A stretch of 64,000 bases of DNA from Pseudomonas viridiflava. Its GTDB lineage: Bacteria > Pseudomonadota > Gammaproteobacteria > Pseudomonadales > Pseudomonadaceae. The position numbers and the translations under genes are program-made. Below, piece by piece: positions 16,233 through 25,548 of the stretch. The stretch's first letter is position 1. Each line of letters opens with the position of its first letter. The notes under the pieces were generated by a model. The model was not told the origin of the DNA. It did no database searches and saw only the letters and a list, made by a program, of their open reading frames with translations. The stretch covers positions 1-64,000 of the forward strand of contig NZ_UTBG01000186.1 in NCBI RefSeq assembly GCF_900580675.1, read 5' to 3'.

Positions 16233-17735
16233 TTAGCGCAGGTTCAGGCTGAACCCCACCCGCGTCAGCCATTCCGCTTCCTGGGCGAAATCCGCCTGGG
16301 TCAGCTGGTTTTCATCCAGCCAGCCTTTCGGGAATACCACGTCGAGGCTGTCGCCATGGGCGCGCAGGGTTACCTGGGGCATTTCCTGGGTGCCACGGAT
16401 GTGGTGGAACAGGATCGCAAAGCGCAGCAGCGCACACAGGCGAATCAGCTTGATGCCGTCTCCGCCGAAGTCTGCGAACTTATCCTTGGGAATGTTGCGG
16501 CGATGGCCGCGTACCAGAAGGGCAAGCATCTGTTGGTCTTCGCGGGAGAAGCCGGCGAGGTCCGAATGCTCGATCAGGTAGGCGCCGTGCTTGTGGTAAT
16601 GGTAGTGGGCGATATCCAGGCCGACTTCATGCACCTTGGCCGCCCAACCCAGCAGCTCACGCCATACGCCGTCTTCCAGGTCCCAGTCTTCGGCCACCTG
16701 GTCAAAGGCGTGCAGGGCTTTACGCTCCACGCGCGCGGCTTGCTCGACATCGACGTGATAACGCTCCATCAGCGAAGTGAGCGTGCGCTCACGCACGTCC
16801 TCGTGGTGATGGCGGCCCAGCAGGTCGTAGAGCACGCCTTCACGCAGGGCGCCGTCGCAGTGGTCCATGCGCTGCAGTTCGAGGGCGTCGAAGATTGCTT
16901 CAAGAATCGCCAGGCCGGCCGGGAAGATGGTGCGGCGGTCGGGCTTGATGCCGTCGAAGTCGATTTTCTCGGCGTCGCCCAGCTTGAACAATTTGCGCTT
17001 GAGCCACGCCAGGCCTTCGGCATTGACCTCGCCGGTGCCATGGCCGCCGGCTTTCAGCGCCAGGCCGATGGCGCGGATGGTGCCTGAGGAGCCGATGGCT
17101 TCATCCCAGGTCAGGCGGTGCAGGGCGTGTTCGATGCTCATGATCTCCAGCCGCGCCGCCGTGTAGGCCTGGGCGTAGCGCGCCGGGGTGATCTTGCCGT
17201 CCTTGAAATAACGCTGGGTATAGCTGACGCAGCCCATCTGGAGGCTTTCGCGCAGCAATGGCTCGAATCGTTGCCCGATGATGAATTCGGTACTGCCACC
17301 GCCAATGTCCGCCACCAGGCGCTTGCCCGGGGTGTCGGCCAGGGTGTGGGACACGCCGAGGTAGATCAGGCGCGCTTCTTCACGGCCGGAGATGACTTCT
17401 ACCGGGTGCCCGAGGATCTCCTCGGCGCGGCGGATGAATTCGCCACGGTTACGCGCCTCACGCAGGGCGTTGGTGCCGACGATTCGCACAGCGCCCAGGG
17501 GCATGCCGTTGATCAGTTGGGCAAAGCGCTTGAGGCAATCGAGCCCGCGTTGCATGGACTCTTCGTTGAGCTGGCGCTCGTCGTTGATCCCGGCGGCCAG
17601 TTGCACTTTTTCGCCGAGCCGCTCGAGGATGCGGATTTCGCCGTTCTGGGCCTTGGCCACGACCATGTGAAAGCTGTTGGAGCCCAGGTCGATGGCGGCG
17701 ATCAGGGACAGATTCTTGGCTTGGGATTGCGGCAT
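16233..17735 (-). CDS. ppx: Exopolyphosphatase
   Basis: A 500-residue enzyme of the ASKHA superfamily that removes terminal phosphate from polyphosphate. The first phosphate-binding loop is AAIDLGSNSFHMVVA (near residue 13), the second is VADIGGGSTEFIIG, and a C-terminal HD-like domain (AAKVHEVGLDIAHYHYHKHGAYLIEHSDLAGF) follows. The ATG at 17735 gives the canonical start MPQSQAKN; the frame is open upstream to 17837, but those residues do not look like the family. Convergent with ppk. Confidence 0.95.
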   Translation of the reverse strand: MPQSQAKNLSLIAAIDLGSNSFHMVVAKAQNGEIRILERLGEKVQLAAGINDERQLNEESMQRGLDCLKRFAQLINGMPLGAVRIVGTNALREARNRGEFIRRAEEILGHPVEVISGREEARLIYLGVSHTLADTPGKRLVADIGGGSTEFIIGQRFEPLLRESLQMGCVSYTQRYFKDGKITPARYAQAYTAARLEIMSIEHALHRLTWDEAIGSSGTIRAIGLALKAGGHGTGEVNAEGLAWLKRKLFKLGDAEKIDFDGIKPDRRTIFPAGLAILEAIFDALELQRMDHCDGALREGVLYDLLGRHHHEDVRERTLTSLMERYHVDVEQAARVERKALHAFDQVAEDWDLEDGVWRELLGWAAKVHEVGLDIAHYHYHKHGAYLIEHSDLAGFSREDQQMLALLVRGHRRNIPKDKFADFGGDGIKLIRLCALLRFAILFHHIRGTQEMPQVTLRAHGDSLDVVFPKGWLDENQLTQADFAQEAEWLTRVGFSLNLR

Positions 17736-18217
17736 GGTTTGGGGGTCTCGGTCGATAACCTTGCCATCGTGCCACGATCGACCGCTGACGCCAACGCGTT
17801 GTGCTTCAGTAATTTCCCTGATGCTGTCTGTAAGCAATTATTGTGGGAAATGTAGGGCTGTTTCGTAAGGCCGGTTGAGTAAGTTTCTCCCAGCTGTAGG
17901 GCGTTTTAACTATTTCGCGTAATAAAAGCATTGTGAGAGTTTCCTACAGTAAGTGAGTCATTATCTTTTCCATTGTTGTGTTCGGGACTACCGTGTCGAG
18001 AAGTTATAGCAGCTACTTATTGTCGCAGTGCCCACATTTAATGCCGTCTTATCTGATTCTTTAATCGAGTGCCAAAGCGACAGACTGTCATCAGGCAATT
18101 CTGCCTGGGTGTTATTTATTTATCGTGGTGTATGTCTCGGAAGATGAAGAACTGGGCGATGGAATTGCCAAGGCACAAATAAACAACGCCTGTGAACTTT
18201 ATAGTGACAGGACAGAC
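17736..18217. other. Intergenic region upstream of fimbrial locus, AT-rich
   Basis: About 480 bp between the divergent ppx and fimbrial subunit genes, clearly richer in A and T than its neighbours. It should hold the promoters of both. I see a small dyad (AGGCAATTCTGCCT, near 18093) and no convincing small gene. High A+T next to a fimbrial locus is typical of DNA bound by MvaT/MvaU-type silencers, but that is an inference. Confidence 0.5.
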
Positions 18218-18865
18218 ATGAACAAAATTGTTGGCTTGACTCTCGTTATCGCATGCCTGGCTGCGGCCTTGAGTGCCCAGGCATCCACCAGCGCCCAATT
18301 GGTGGTCAGGGGCACGATCACACCGGCGGCCTGTAACCTCAGCCTGGCGGGCAGCGGCATTATCGATTACGGCACGATTCGCTCCGGCGAGTTATCCCAG
18401 ACGGCGCTCAACCCGCGTGAAGAGCGCAGCACTTCGCTGGTCATCAATTGCGGCGCGACGCCTGCCCGCTTCGGGCTTTCCTTTACTGATCTGCAAGCGG
18501 GCAGCAAGGTGACGAATATCCTGGGGGCCGGGTTTACCGAGGCACAGAACTTCGGATTGGGTTCTGTGGGCGCCCGGCGAACCGGTGGTTATTCGGTAAC
18601 CCTCAGGGATCTGCGGTCTTCCAATGTGGCACTGGCCCCCATCACGCGCATCGGCGCAGGTGCCTGGCAGTACAGCGATGGCCGGGTCGTTCAAACGCCA
18701 AGCCAGTACTCATGGCGCAATGGTGTCGCCGCTACTCCCGCTTCCATTAACCAGTTGACCGGCACTCTGGTGGTGAGGGCGGTCATTAATCGGGCCCAGG
18801 ACCTGGATCTGAGCCGCGATGTCTCACTCGATGGACGCGCCACGCTTGTATTGAGTTACATCTAA
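18218..18865 (+). CDS. DUF1120-type fimbrial subunit, probable major pilin
   Basis: A 215-residue secreted protein. The signal peptide ends near ALSAQA (residue 22). The mature part starts with a short polar strand and carries two cysteines (TPAACNLS and VINCGAT) spaced as in chaperone-usher pilins and DUF1120 proteins, and it ends with a hydrophobic, alternating strand (GRATLVLSYI). The ATG at 18218 follows an AGGACA ribosome site; the longer frame from 18125 would put about 31 charged residues before the signal. It is the first gene of the locus and is separated from the chaperone by a strong hairpin, the usual arrangement for the most expressed subunit. Confidence 0.8.
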   Translation: MNKIVGLTLVIACLAAALSAQASTSAQLVVRGTITPAACNLSLAGSGIIDYGTIRSGELSQTALNPREERSTSLVINCGATPARFGLSFTDLQAGSKVTNILGAGFTEAQNFGLGSVGARRTGGYSVTLRDLRSSNVALAPITRIGAGAWQYSDGRVVQTPSQYSWRNGVAATPASINQLTGTLVVRAVINRAQDLDLSRDVSLDGRATLVLSYI

Positions 18866-18871
18866 ACAGCG

Positions 18872-18917
18872 AGAAACAGCCAGTCAGAAAGTTACGCTTT
18901 CTTATTGGCTGTTTCTT
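18872..18917 (+). terminator. Intergenic stem-loop after the pilin gene
   Basis: AGAAACAGCCA pairs with TGGCTGTTTCT, and an inner stem (AGAAAG / CTTTCT) closes on a short loop. There is only a weak downstream T-run, so it could be a partial terminator or an mRNA-stabilising hairpin that lowers chaperone and usher expression relative to pilin. Confidence 0.7.
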
Positions 18918-18968
18918 GTGGGTGTTTGACGATCAATCGTCAAGTTCATCGTTGGCGGAGAATGTTGA

Positions 18969-19685
18969 GTGCAGGGTCTTTCAGTAATAAGCAGGGCGTT
19001 ATTGTGGAGCGCCAGTGTTTGGTTTTTTTCTACCGCTGTTGCCGTCGCTGACGGCATGCAACCGGAAACCACAGTGGTGGTGCTTTATGAAGAAGAGGGT
19101 GAAGCGACCATCAATATAAAGAATACCGATACAGGGCCGGCGCTGCTTCATTCGGTTATCGAAAACCTACCCGAGGACCTCGAGCCGCTACTCATTGCCA
19201 CACCGCCGATCACGCGCGTGGAGGCTGGCGAAACGCAACTGGTGCGTTTCATCGGCACTTCGAAGGCGCCGCTCAAGACTCAGCGCCTCAAGCGTGTGTC
19301 CTTCGAAGGTATTCCCCAGGCGCGCACCGCCGGCGGCGCAACCATCGGTATCACGCTGCGGCAGAATTTGCCGCTGATCCTGCACCCGCGAGGCCTGCCT
19401 CGGCACCACAGTCCATGGGAGTTGCTGACGTGGCAGCGGGTGGGCGAGCGTCTCAGGGTCCATAACGACAGCAACTATGTCGTGCGCCTGGCGCCGCAGG
19501 TGAAGTTACTGCCGCAAGGTCTCCTGGCGACATTGCCGCGAACCTACATTTTGCCGGGTGATGTGCTGGAGGTGAAGGTCGACAGCCCGCTGGGCAGTAC
19601 TGTCGAGGTCGAGATTGAACCGGCCACGGTTTATGGGTTTTCGGTAGACAGCTACCGCGCGCCGATCAATGCCGGTGAGGGTTGA
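18969..19685 (+). CDS. Fimbrial periplasmic chaperone (PapD-like)
   Basis: A 238-residue periplasmic protein with a signal peptide to about residue 27. The N-terminal Ig-like domain holds the PapD-family features: alternating hydrophobics in the G1 strand region and the conserved RFIGTSKAP and LRQNLPLILHPRGL strands, the latter with the Arg/Lys-type subunit-anchor area. The start is a GTG at 18969 after GGCGGAG; the ATG at 18962 is in another frame and soon meets a stop. It folds and carries pilin subunits to the usher, which begins 7 bp after the stop. Confidence 0.87.
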   Translation: MQGLSVISRALLWSASVWFFSTAVAVADGMQPETTVVVLYEEEGEATINIKNTDTGPALLHSVIENLPEDLEPLLIATPPITRVEAGETQLVRFIGTSKAPLKTQRLKRVSFEGIPQARTAGGATIGITLRQNLPLILHPRGLPRHHSPWELLTWQRVGERLRVHNDSNYVVRLAPQVKLLPQGLLATLPRTYILPGDVLEVKVDSPLGSTVEVEIEPATVYGFSVDSYRAPINAGEG

Positions 19686-19692
19686 TCGACTC

Positions 19693-22200
19693 ATGACAAA
19701 TCCATCGAATCAGCGTTTTGCGGCGTCTTCCTGGCTCGGCGCACCCACGCTGATGATCGGGTTCGCGACGTTATGGAGTTTACCTGGCCTGGCGCCCGCG
19801 CTGGAGCCGGGGGAGGGCTTCGACCTTGCGGCACTGACCGCGCACGGGATTGACCCTAAGGTATCCGACTACTTTCGCAGCGCTTCGCGCTTTCGCGAAG
19901 GCGAGCAGGTGGTCGGGTTGCGGGTCAATGGCAACCCGCTTGGGCTGGTGGAGGCAAGTTTCGACCAGGAGGGCCGATTGTGTTTCACCCCGGGGTTGCT
20001 GGAGAAAGCCGGGTTGGTGAAACCCGTTGGAGTCATCCGCGAAGGTGCGGCGCCGAGCCAGGCCTGTCATGACTTCCTGGGTGCATTCCCGACCACCCGT
20101 GTGAGGCTGCATCCCGGCACGGACGAGGTGGCATTGGTGGTGCCCACCCAGGCACTGCGCGAGCCCGATTGGAGCGTCGGGAATTTTTCCAGGGGCGGGG
20201 CGGCGGCATTGTTCAACTACGATGTACTGGGTTTCGACAGCCGCTCGCGCAGTGGGCCGAGCCGGTTTGTGTCGGCCTACACCGAGGTGGGTTTTAACCT
20301 TGAGGACTGGGTTGTTCGCAGCCGCCAGTTCTATGTCTCCGACAACGGCAAGGCACGTACCGAGCACCTCTACGCCTATGCCCAGCGGGATATTGCAGCG
20401 CTGCAATCGACATTCCAGGCAGGCCAGATTTCCAGCAACAACCCTTTGTTTGGCGGCCTCCAGTTGTCGGGTCTGCAGTTTTCCCCCGATGGTCAATCAC
20501 GCACACCCGCCAGCAGCAACGATGCCGTGGTCGAGGGCCTCGCCCAGAGCCAGTCGCGGATTGAGGTGCGCCAGTCCGGCGTCTTGATCCATAGCACGCT
20601 GGTGCCCGAAGGCCCGTTCAGGTTATCGGGGTTGCCTTTGCTCAATGGCACCAGCGACCTCGAGGTCAGCGTGATTGACGTACGGGGTGGCAGGCGCAGT
20701 TTTGTGGTGCCGGCGGCTTCATTTGCAGGGACTGTTCCTGCGGCGCCTGGTTATTATTTTTCGGTGGGCTGGCTGCGCGAAAATACGGGCGAGGCTATGC
20801 CCTCATCGGTGGTTGCGATGGGCAGCGGCACTTGGGGGCTGGGGCGACATTCTTCTGCTGGCTTGGGCGTGTTGGGCACCGAGGGTTACTGGTCGGCCGG
20901 TGGCACCCTGGGCAGCGTTTTTTTCCAGCGGGTTTCCGTGAGCGCCCGCCAGAACCTTTCTCGAGACAACAGGAATTCAGTGTCCGGCTCGCGCACCAGC
21001 GTATCGGCAAGCAGCCCGGTATATGCCAATGTCGAGGTCAACCTCAGTGCGACCGCCCAGACGCCGGGTTATCGTGAGGTCGTTGAAACGACGCGTTCCT
21101 TGAGGGCCGATGCGCTGGGTTCGCGTTTCAAAAATCAATACACGGCAGGCATGAGTTGGGCTGATCCCACGCTGGGGGTGTTCTCCCTCGGCTATACCCG
21201 CAGTGCGCAGTTTGACCGGCAAACCACCGAGCATGTGTTTGCCGCGTGGAACAAGTCATTCAGCCGCGCCGACGTTGCGTTGATCGCCGATTCGCAAGTG
21301 GGCGGAACACGCACTGAGCGCGGCGCCAACCCCGGTGACGGAAGGCATGAACGGCCTGTGGACAATGACCTGTCGGTGCGGCTGCAGGTCAGCGTGCCAC
21401 TGGGAGGTGATCGTCGCGTGAGCAGCTTTACCCGTCGCCGCGGCGACCAGTTCACCGCCGGTACGGCGCTCAGCGAACGGGTCAATGACTATGTGAATTA
21501 CGACGTGGGGGTCGAGCGCGACATCAGGGCCCGCGAGCAATCTGTTCGCGCGCAGGTGAACCTGCTGCCGCGCTATACCCAGGTTGCCCTTGGGGTCAGT
21601 CGTGATTCCCAGGGCAATAGCTATACCGGGCAGCTACAAGGCGGTGCAGTGGCTCACGGAACCGGGCTGACCTTCTCGCCTTATCCCGTGCAGGACACGT
21701 TCGGCATCGTCTCGGTGGGGGATATCGGCTCGGCGAAGGTCGACACCCCGCAAGGTCCGGTGTGGACGGATTTCAGCGGGCAGGCGGTGATCGCAGGCTT
21801 GCCGGCCTACACCCACAGCCGGGTCGAAGTGCAGACTAAATCCTTGCCCAGGCGCGTCGACCTGAAAAACGGCACCCAGGTACTCGCAGCGGGGCGTGGG
21901 TCGGTCAATGCCGTGAATTTTGATGTGGTGAAAGTGCGCCGCGTGTTGCTCACCGCGAGTGATCAGCAAGGCCGGCCGTTGCCTCAGGGCGCCGCGGTAT
22001 TCGGCAACGGTGACCGCTTCCTCACCAGCGTGGTGGGTGAGGGCATGATTTTCCTGAATGACGTCGATGAGTCGCAAAGCTTGCGGGTTTCGTTGCCGGA
22101 CTCATCTACCTGCCATTTGCGCATTGACCTTGAGACCAGGACTGACAATGACACGTTCTATGAAACCACCTCGGCGGTGTGCCATGGCCGCCAAGCTTAG
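19693..22200 (+). CDS. Fimbrial outer-membrane usher
   Basis: An 835-residue outer-membrane protein of the PapC/FimD family. After the signal peptide comes the N-terminal chaperone-binding domain (with the Cys pair LCFTPG and QACHDF), then the 24-strand barrel with plug domain, including DVLGFDSRSRSG and FSVGWLREN, and a C-terminal domain ending with two cysteines (STCHLR and AVCHGRQ). I chose the ATG at 19693; another ATG at 19669 overlaps the chaperone gene and has no ribosome site. It secretes and assembles pilin subunits. It overlaps the next subunit gene by 53 bp. Confidence 0.93.
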   Translation: MTNPSNQRFAASSWLGAPTLMIGFATLWSLPGLAPALEPGEGFDLAALTAHGIDPKVSDYFRSASRFREGEQVVGLRVNGNPLGLVEASFDQEGRLCFTPGLLEKAGLVKPVGVIREGAAPSQACHDFLGAFPTTRVRLHPGTDEVALVVPTQALREPDWSVGNFSRGGAAALFNYDVLGFDSRSRSGPSRFVSAYTEVGFNLEDWVVRSRQFYVSDNGKARTEHLYAYAQRDIAALQSTFQAGQISSNNPLFGGLQLSGLQFSPDGQSRTPASSNDAVVEGLAQSQSRIEVRQSGVLIHSTLVPEGPFRLSGLPLLNGTSDLEVSVIDVRGGRRSFVVPAASFAGTVPAAPGYYFSVGWLRENTGEAMPSSVVAMGSGTWGLGRHSSAGLGVLGTEGYWSAGGTLGSVFFQRVSVSARQNLSRDNRNSVSGSRTSVSASSPVYANVEVNLSATAQTPGYREVVETTRSLRADALGSRFKNQYTAGMSWADPTLGVFSLGYTRSAQFDRQTTEHVFAAWNKSFSRADVALIADSQVGGTRTERGANPGDGRHERPVDNDLSVRLQVSVPLGGDRRVSSFTRRRGDQFTAGTALSERVNDYVNYDVGVERDIRAREQSVRAQVNLLPRYTQVALGVSRDSQGNSYTGQLQGGAVAHGTGLTFSPYPVQDTFGIVSVGDIGSAKVDTPQGPVWTDFSGQAVIAGLPAYTHSRVEVQTKSLPRRVDLKNGTQVLAAGRGSVNAVNFDVVKVRRVLLTASDQQGRPLPQGAAVFGNGDRFLTSVVGEGMIFLNDVDESQSLRVSLPDSSTCHLRIDLETRTDNDTFYETTSAVCHGRQA

Positions 22201-22735
22201 GGGCCTGTGCTGGGCTTTGCTCTGTACGCTGCTTGCATCGCCTCACGTGCGGGCTGAGAACTGCCAATTGTCGGTGAGTCAGCCGCGCATCGACTATGCC
22301 GCCATTCGCAGGGATGTGCAGGTTGAAAACGCCGCCATGAGGCTGGGCACTCGGTCATTCAACGTAAGTGTTTTTTGCGCTGAACCTGCTGTGATGGGAT
22401 TGCGCTTCAACGGAGTTGCAGCCGATGCGGATGGGTTCCGGTTTGGCCGTCAGGGCCGGTTCCGCCTGAGCCTCCAACACGCCCAGGTGGATGGGCGTGC
22501 GGTAGGGTGGGCGGCTGCGCATTTACCCGGTGGCCCTGCCAGCGGCCAGTTACTGCCCGGCCAGGCCCTGGTGGCGCGAGCCGCAGGGCTGCCGGTGTCA
22601 GGCCGGCGATTGACTGCCCAGGTCGATATCGACGCGGAACTGCCCGTTGACGCCTTGGCCGTGCGCCGCGAGACGCATCTTGAGGGGCTGGGCAGTTTCG
22701 AACTGGTCAGCCCGGCTGTTCCACCGAGCCAATGA
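22148..22735 (+). CDS. Second DUF1120-type fimbrial subunit (probable minor or tip subunit)
   Basis: A 195-residue secreted protein. The signal peptide (KLRGLCWALLCTLLASPHVRA) is followed by ENCQLSVSQPRIDY, like the start of the first subunit, and a second Cys in VSVFCAEP. The ATG at 22148 lies inside the end of the usher gene; ATGs at 22160 and 22184 are alternatives that shorten the signal. It is the only other subunit at this locus and has no clear separate adhesin domain. Its last 29 bases overlap the end of the ABC transporter ATPase gene on the other strand. Confidence 0.75.
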   Translation: MTRSMKPPRRCAMAAKLRGLCWALLCTLLASPHVRAENCQLSVSQPRIDYAAIRRDVQVENAAMRLGTRSFNVSVFCAEPAVMGLRFNGVAADADGFRFGRQGRFRLSLQHAQVDGRAVGWAAAHLPGGPASGQLLPGQALVARAAGLPVSGRRLTAQVDIDAELPVDALAVRRETHLEGLGSFELVSPAVPPSQ

Positions 22736-23444
22736 AGTTGGCGAACTCGGGGGTCCTGGGGTTGGCGAACAACTCCTTGGGGTCGCCCACTTCATGCACT
22801 TTGCCCTGGTGCATGAACACCAGTTTGTCGCCGACCTCCCGGGCAAACCGCATTTCGTGGGTCACCATGATCAGGGTCATGCCGTCTTTGGCCAGTTGGC
22901 GCACCACGTTGAGCACTTCGTTGACCAGTTCCGGGTCCAGGGCCGAGGTGATTTCATCGCACAGCAGCACCTTGGGTGACATGGCCAAGGCGCGGGCGAT
23001 GGCGACTCGCTGTTGCTGGCCGCCGGACAAGCGATCGGGAAAGGCGTCGAACTTCTCGCCCAGCCCGACGCGCTCCAGCATCTGTTTGGCCAGTTGGGCC
23101 GCCTTGGCCTTGGGCACCTTTTGCACCACTTGTGGGGCGAGCATCACGTTTTCGCCCACCGTGAGGTGCGGGAACAGGTTGAACTGCTGGAACACCATGC
23201 CGACTTTCTGCCGCAGGCTGCGCAGGTCGGCGCGGGCGGCATCGAGGTATTCGCCATCGACTTCGATCACGCCGTCGTTGATGGATTCCAGGCCATTGAG
23301 GGTACGCAGCAAGGTGGACTTGCCCGAGCCGCTGCGGCCGACAATCGCCACCACCTGGCCTTCTTCAACCGTCAGGTCGATGCCCTTGAGTACGTGGTGA
23401 TCGCCGTAATACTTATGCAGGGCGGAAATTCTAAGCAGAGGCAT
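22707..23444 (-). CDS. Polar amino acid ABC transporter, ATP-binding protein
   Basis: A 245-residue ATPase. Walker A is GRSGSGKST, the Q-loop is VFQQFNLFPHLT, the signature LSGGQQQRVAIARAL and Walker B VLLCDEITSALDPE, all as in GlnQ/HisP-type proteins. The ATG at 23444 follows AAAGGAG; its first 14 bases overlap the end of the permease gene. It energises uptake by the two permeases upstream. The last gene of the four-gene operon. Confidence 0.92.
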   Translation of the reverse strand: MPLLRISALHKYYGDHHVLKGIDLTVEEGQVVAIVGRSGSGKSTLLRTLNGLESINDGVIEVDGEYLDAARADLRSLRQKVGMVFQQFNLFPHLTVGENVMLAPQVVQKVPKAKAAQLAKQMLERVGLGEKFDAFPDRLSGGQQQRVAIARALAMSPKVLLCDEITSALDPELVNEVLNVVRQLAKDGMTLIMVTHEMRFAREVGDKLVFMHQGKVHEVGDPKELFANPRTPEFANFIGSVEQPG

Positions 23445-24081
23445 GCAGTCTCCTTTCCAGGTAGCGCGCACTGAGGGACAAGGGGTAGCAGAGCAGGAAG
23501 TAACCGAGGGCCACCAGGCCGTAGACCATGAAGGGTTCGAAGGTGGCGTTGGCGAGCATGCCGCCGGTCTTGGTCAGTTCGGTGAAGCCGATGATCGAGG
23601 TGACGGCGGTGCCTTTGACCACCTGCACCGAGAAACCCACGGTGGGCGCGACGGCAATCCGCAGCGCCTGGGGCAGGATTACGTAGCGCAGTTGTTCAAG
23701 CGGGTTCAGCGCCAGGCTCGCCGAGGCTTCCCATTGCCCGTGGGCGATGGAGTCGACGCAACCGCGCCAGATCTCGGCGAGGTAAGCACTGGTAAACAGG
23801 GTCAGGGCAATCGCCGCCGCAAGCCACGGCGAGATATCCACGCCCAGCAGGGCGACACCGAAAAACACCAGGAACAGCTGCATCAGCAGCGGCGTGCCCT
23901 GGAACAGTTCGATGTAGGTGCGCGCGACATTGCGCGCGAAGGCCTTGCGGCTGATGCGCATCGTCATCACCAGCAAGCCGATCAGGCATCCGCCGACAAA
24001 CGCAACCAGCGACAGCAGCAGCGTCCATTGCAGGCCCGAGAGCAGGTTGCGCACGATGTCCCAGAACGAAAAATCACTCAT
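23431..24081 (-). CDS. Polar amino acid ABC transporter permease (second)
   Basis: A 216-residue inner-membrane protein of the HisM/GlnP type, with about five helices and the EAA loop ASASLALNPLEQLRYVILPQALRIAVAP. Start at the ATG in 24081 (MSDFSFWDIVRN) after a GAGGAA site. It overlaps the first permease gene by 4 bp (ATGA) and the ATPase gene by 14 bp, so the three are translationally coupled. Confidence 0.9.
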   Translation of the reverse strand: MSDFSFWDIVRNLLSGLQWTLLLSLVAFVGGCLIGLLVMTMRISRKAFARNVARTYIELFQGTPLLMQLFLVFFGVALLGVDISPWLAAAIALTLFTSAYLAEIWRGCVDSIAHGQWEASASLALNPLEQLRYVILPQALRIAVAPTVGFSVQVVKGTAVTSIIGFTELTKTGGMLANATFEPFMVYGLVALGYFLLCYPLSLSARYLERRLHASA

Positions 24082-24746
24082 CGGCTGTTCCTCATCACAA
24101 ACCGGCGGCCAATCCAGTTGAGCAACTGGCGAATCATCAGCGCCATGCACAAGTACACCAGGGTGGTCAGTGCGTAGGTTTCAAACGCGCGGAAGTTGCG
24201 CGACTGGATAAAGTTGGCGGCAAAGCTCAGCTCTTCGGTGGCGATCTGCGAGCACACCGCCGAGCCGAGCATCACGATGATGATCTGGCTGCTCAGGGCC
24301 GGCCACACCTTGCCCAGCGCCGGCAGCAGCACCACATGGCGGAACGCCTCGAAGCGCGTCATCGCCAAGGCGGCTGCGGCTTCCAGCTGCCCGCGCGGGA
24401 TGGCCTGGATGCCGGCGCGGATAATCTCGGTGGAGTAGGCCCCCAGGTTGATCACCATCGCCAGCACCGCGGCTTGCCACTCGGTAATCTTCAGCCCCAG
24501 GGACGGCAGGCCGAAGAAGATGAAGAACAACTGCACCAGGAATGGCGTGTTGCGGATCAACTCGACATAGACCCCGAAAAACCAGGCAAACGGCTGGATC
24601 TTCCACGCCCGTACCACCGCGCCGACGGTGCCCAATGCCACACCCAGGATCGCGCCGATCGCCGTCAGCTCAAGGGTGAACAGCGCGCCGCGCAACAGCA
24701 GGTCGGTATTGGCCAGCACCGGCATAAAGTCGAATTGATAGGCCAT
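24078..24746 (-). CDS. Polar amino acid ABC transporter permease (first)
   Basis: A 222-residue inner-membrane protein of the HisQ/GlnP family. It carries ELIRNTPFLVQLFFIFFGLP and the EAA loop AAAALAMTRFEAFRHVVLLPALGKVWPA. It pairs with the second permease to form the channel and follows the binding protein by 16 bp. The substrate cannot be told, but polar amino acids are usual for the family. Confidence 0.9.
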   Translation of the reverse strand: MAYQFDFMPVLANTDLLLRGALFTLELTAIGAILGVALGTVGAVVRAWKIQPFAWFFGVYVELIRNTPFLVQLFFIFFGLPSLGLKITEWQAAVLAMVINLGAYSTEIIRAGIQAIPRGQLEAAAALAMTRFEAFRHVVLLPALGKVWPALSSQIIIVMLGSAVCSQIATEELSFAANFIQSRNFRAFETYALTTLVYLCMALMIRQLLNWIGRRFVMRNSR

Positions 24747-24762
24747 AAATCAGCTCCGTCGC

Positions 24763-25548
24763 TTACAGGTCAGCCGGCAACGGCTCTTTGAGCCACTGCA
24801 TCGCATTCTTTTCCAGGCTGCCGTCGGCCTTGGCCGCGACCAGGATCTGGTTGACCTTCTCCAGCAATTCCGGCTCGTTCTTGTTCACGCCCACGTACAC
24901 CGGCGAATCCTTGAGTTTCACTTTCAGCGCCGGTACGCGTTTCGGGTTGCGCTCGCTGATCGCCACCATCACCACGTTGCCGCTGGCGATCAGGTCAACC
25001 TGGCCGGCCAGGTAGGCGGCGATGGTCGAGTTGTTGTCTTCGAAGCGTTTGATCGTGGCTTCCTTGGGCGCCACGGCGGTCAGCTCGATGTCTTCAATCG
25101 CGCCGCGCGTGACGCTGATGGTCTTGCCTTTGAGGTCGTCGGTGGTGCTGATGGCGGCGTCAGGCGGGCCGAACACGGCCAGGTAGAACGGTGCGTAGGC
25201 CTTGGAGAAGTCGATGACCTTTTCGCGCTCGGGGTTCTTGCCCAGGCTGGAAATCACCAGGTCGACCTTGCCGGTGGTGAGGAACGGGATGCGGTTGGTG
25301 CTGTTGACCGGGGTCAGCTCCAGCTTGACCTTGAGCTGGTCGGCCAGCAGCTTGGCGGTATCGATGTCCAGGCCGCGTGGCTTCATGTCGGGGCCGACCG
25401 AGCCGAACGGCGGGAAGTCCTGAGGCACGGCGACCTTGAGGGTGCCACGGGCAACGATGTCGTCCAGACCATTGGCCTGGGCGGGTGCCTGGCTCAGCAT
25501 CAGGCTGGCAAACAAGGCAGTAAGCAGGGCGCTGTAGCGCTTGGTCAT
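24763..25548 (-). CDS. Polar amino acid ABC transporter, periplasmic binding protein
   Basis: A 261-residue periplasmic protein of the SBP_bac_3 family. The signal peptide ends near PAQA (residue 25). The mature part has the usual first-strand pattern GTLKVAVPQDFPPFG and the motif FLTTGKVDLVISSLGKNPEREKVIDFSKAY. The ATG at 25548 follows GGAGAG. First gene of the transporter operon; a GntR/FadR-type regulator lies divergently 255 bp away and probably controls it. Confidence 0.92.
   Translation of the reverse strand: MTKRYSALLTALFASLMLSQAPAQANGLDDIVARGTLKVAVPQDFPPFGSVGPDMKPRGLDIDTAKLLADQLKVKLELTPVNSTNRIPFLTTGKVDLVISSLGKNPEREKVIDFSKAYAPFYLAVFGPPDAAISTTDDLKGKTISVTRGAIEDIELTAVAPKEATIKRFEDNNSTIAAYLAGQVDLIASGNVVMVAISERNPKRVPALKVKLKDSPVYVGVNKNEPELLEKVNQILVAAKADGSLEKNAMQWLKEPLPADL

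Noticed and set aside
17736..18217. Small gene before the pilin
   Set aside because: No start with ribosome site and no protein-like frame; treated as promoter region.
18962..19050. ATG at 18962 as chaperone start
   Set aside because: It is in another frame and hits a stop; GTG at 18969 gives the signal peptide.
19669..19692. ATG at 19669 as usher start
   Set aside because: Overlaps the chaperone gene and lacks a ribosome site; 19693 is better.
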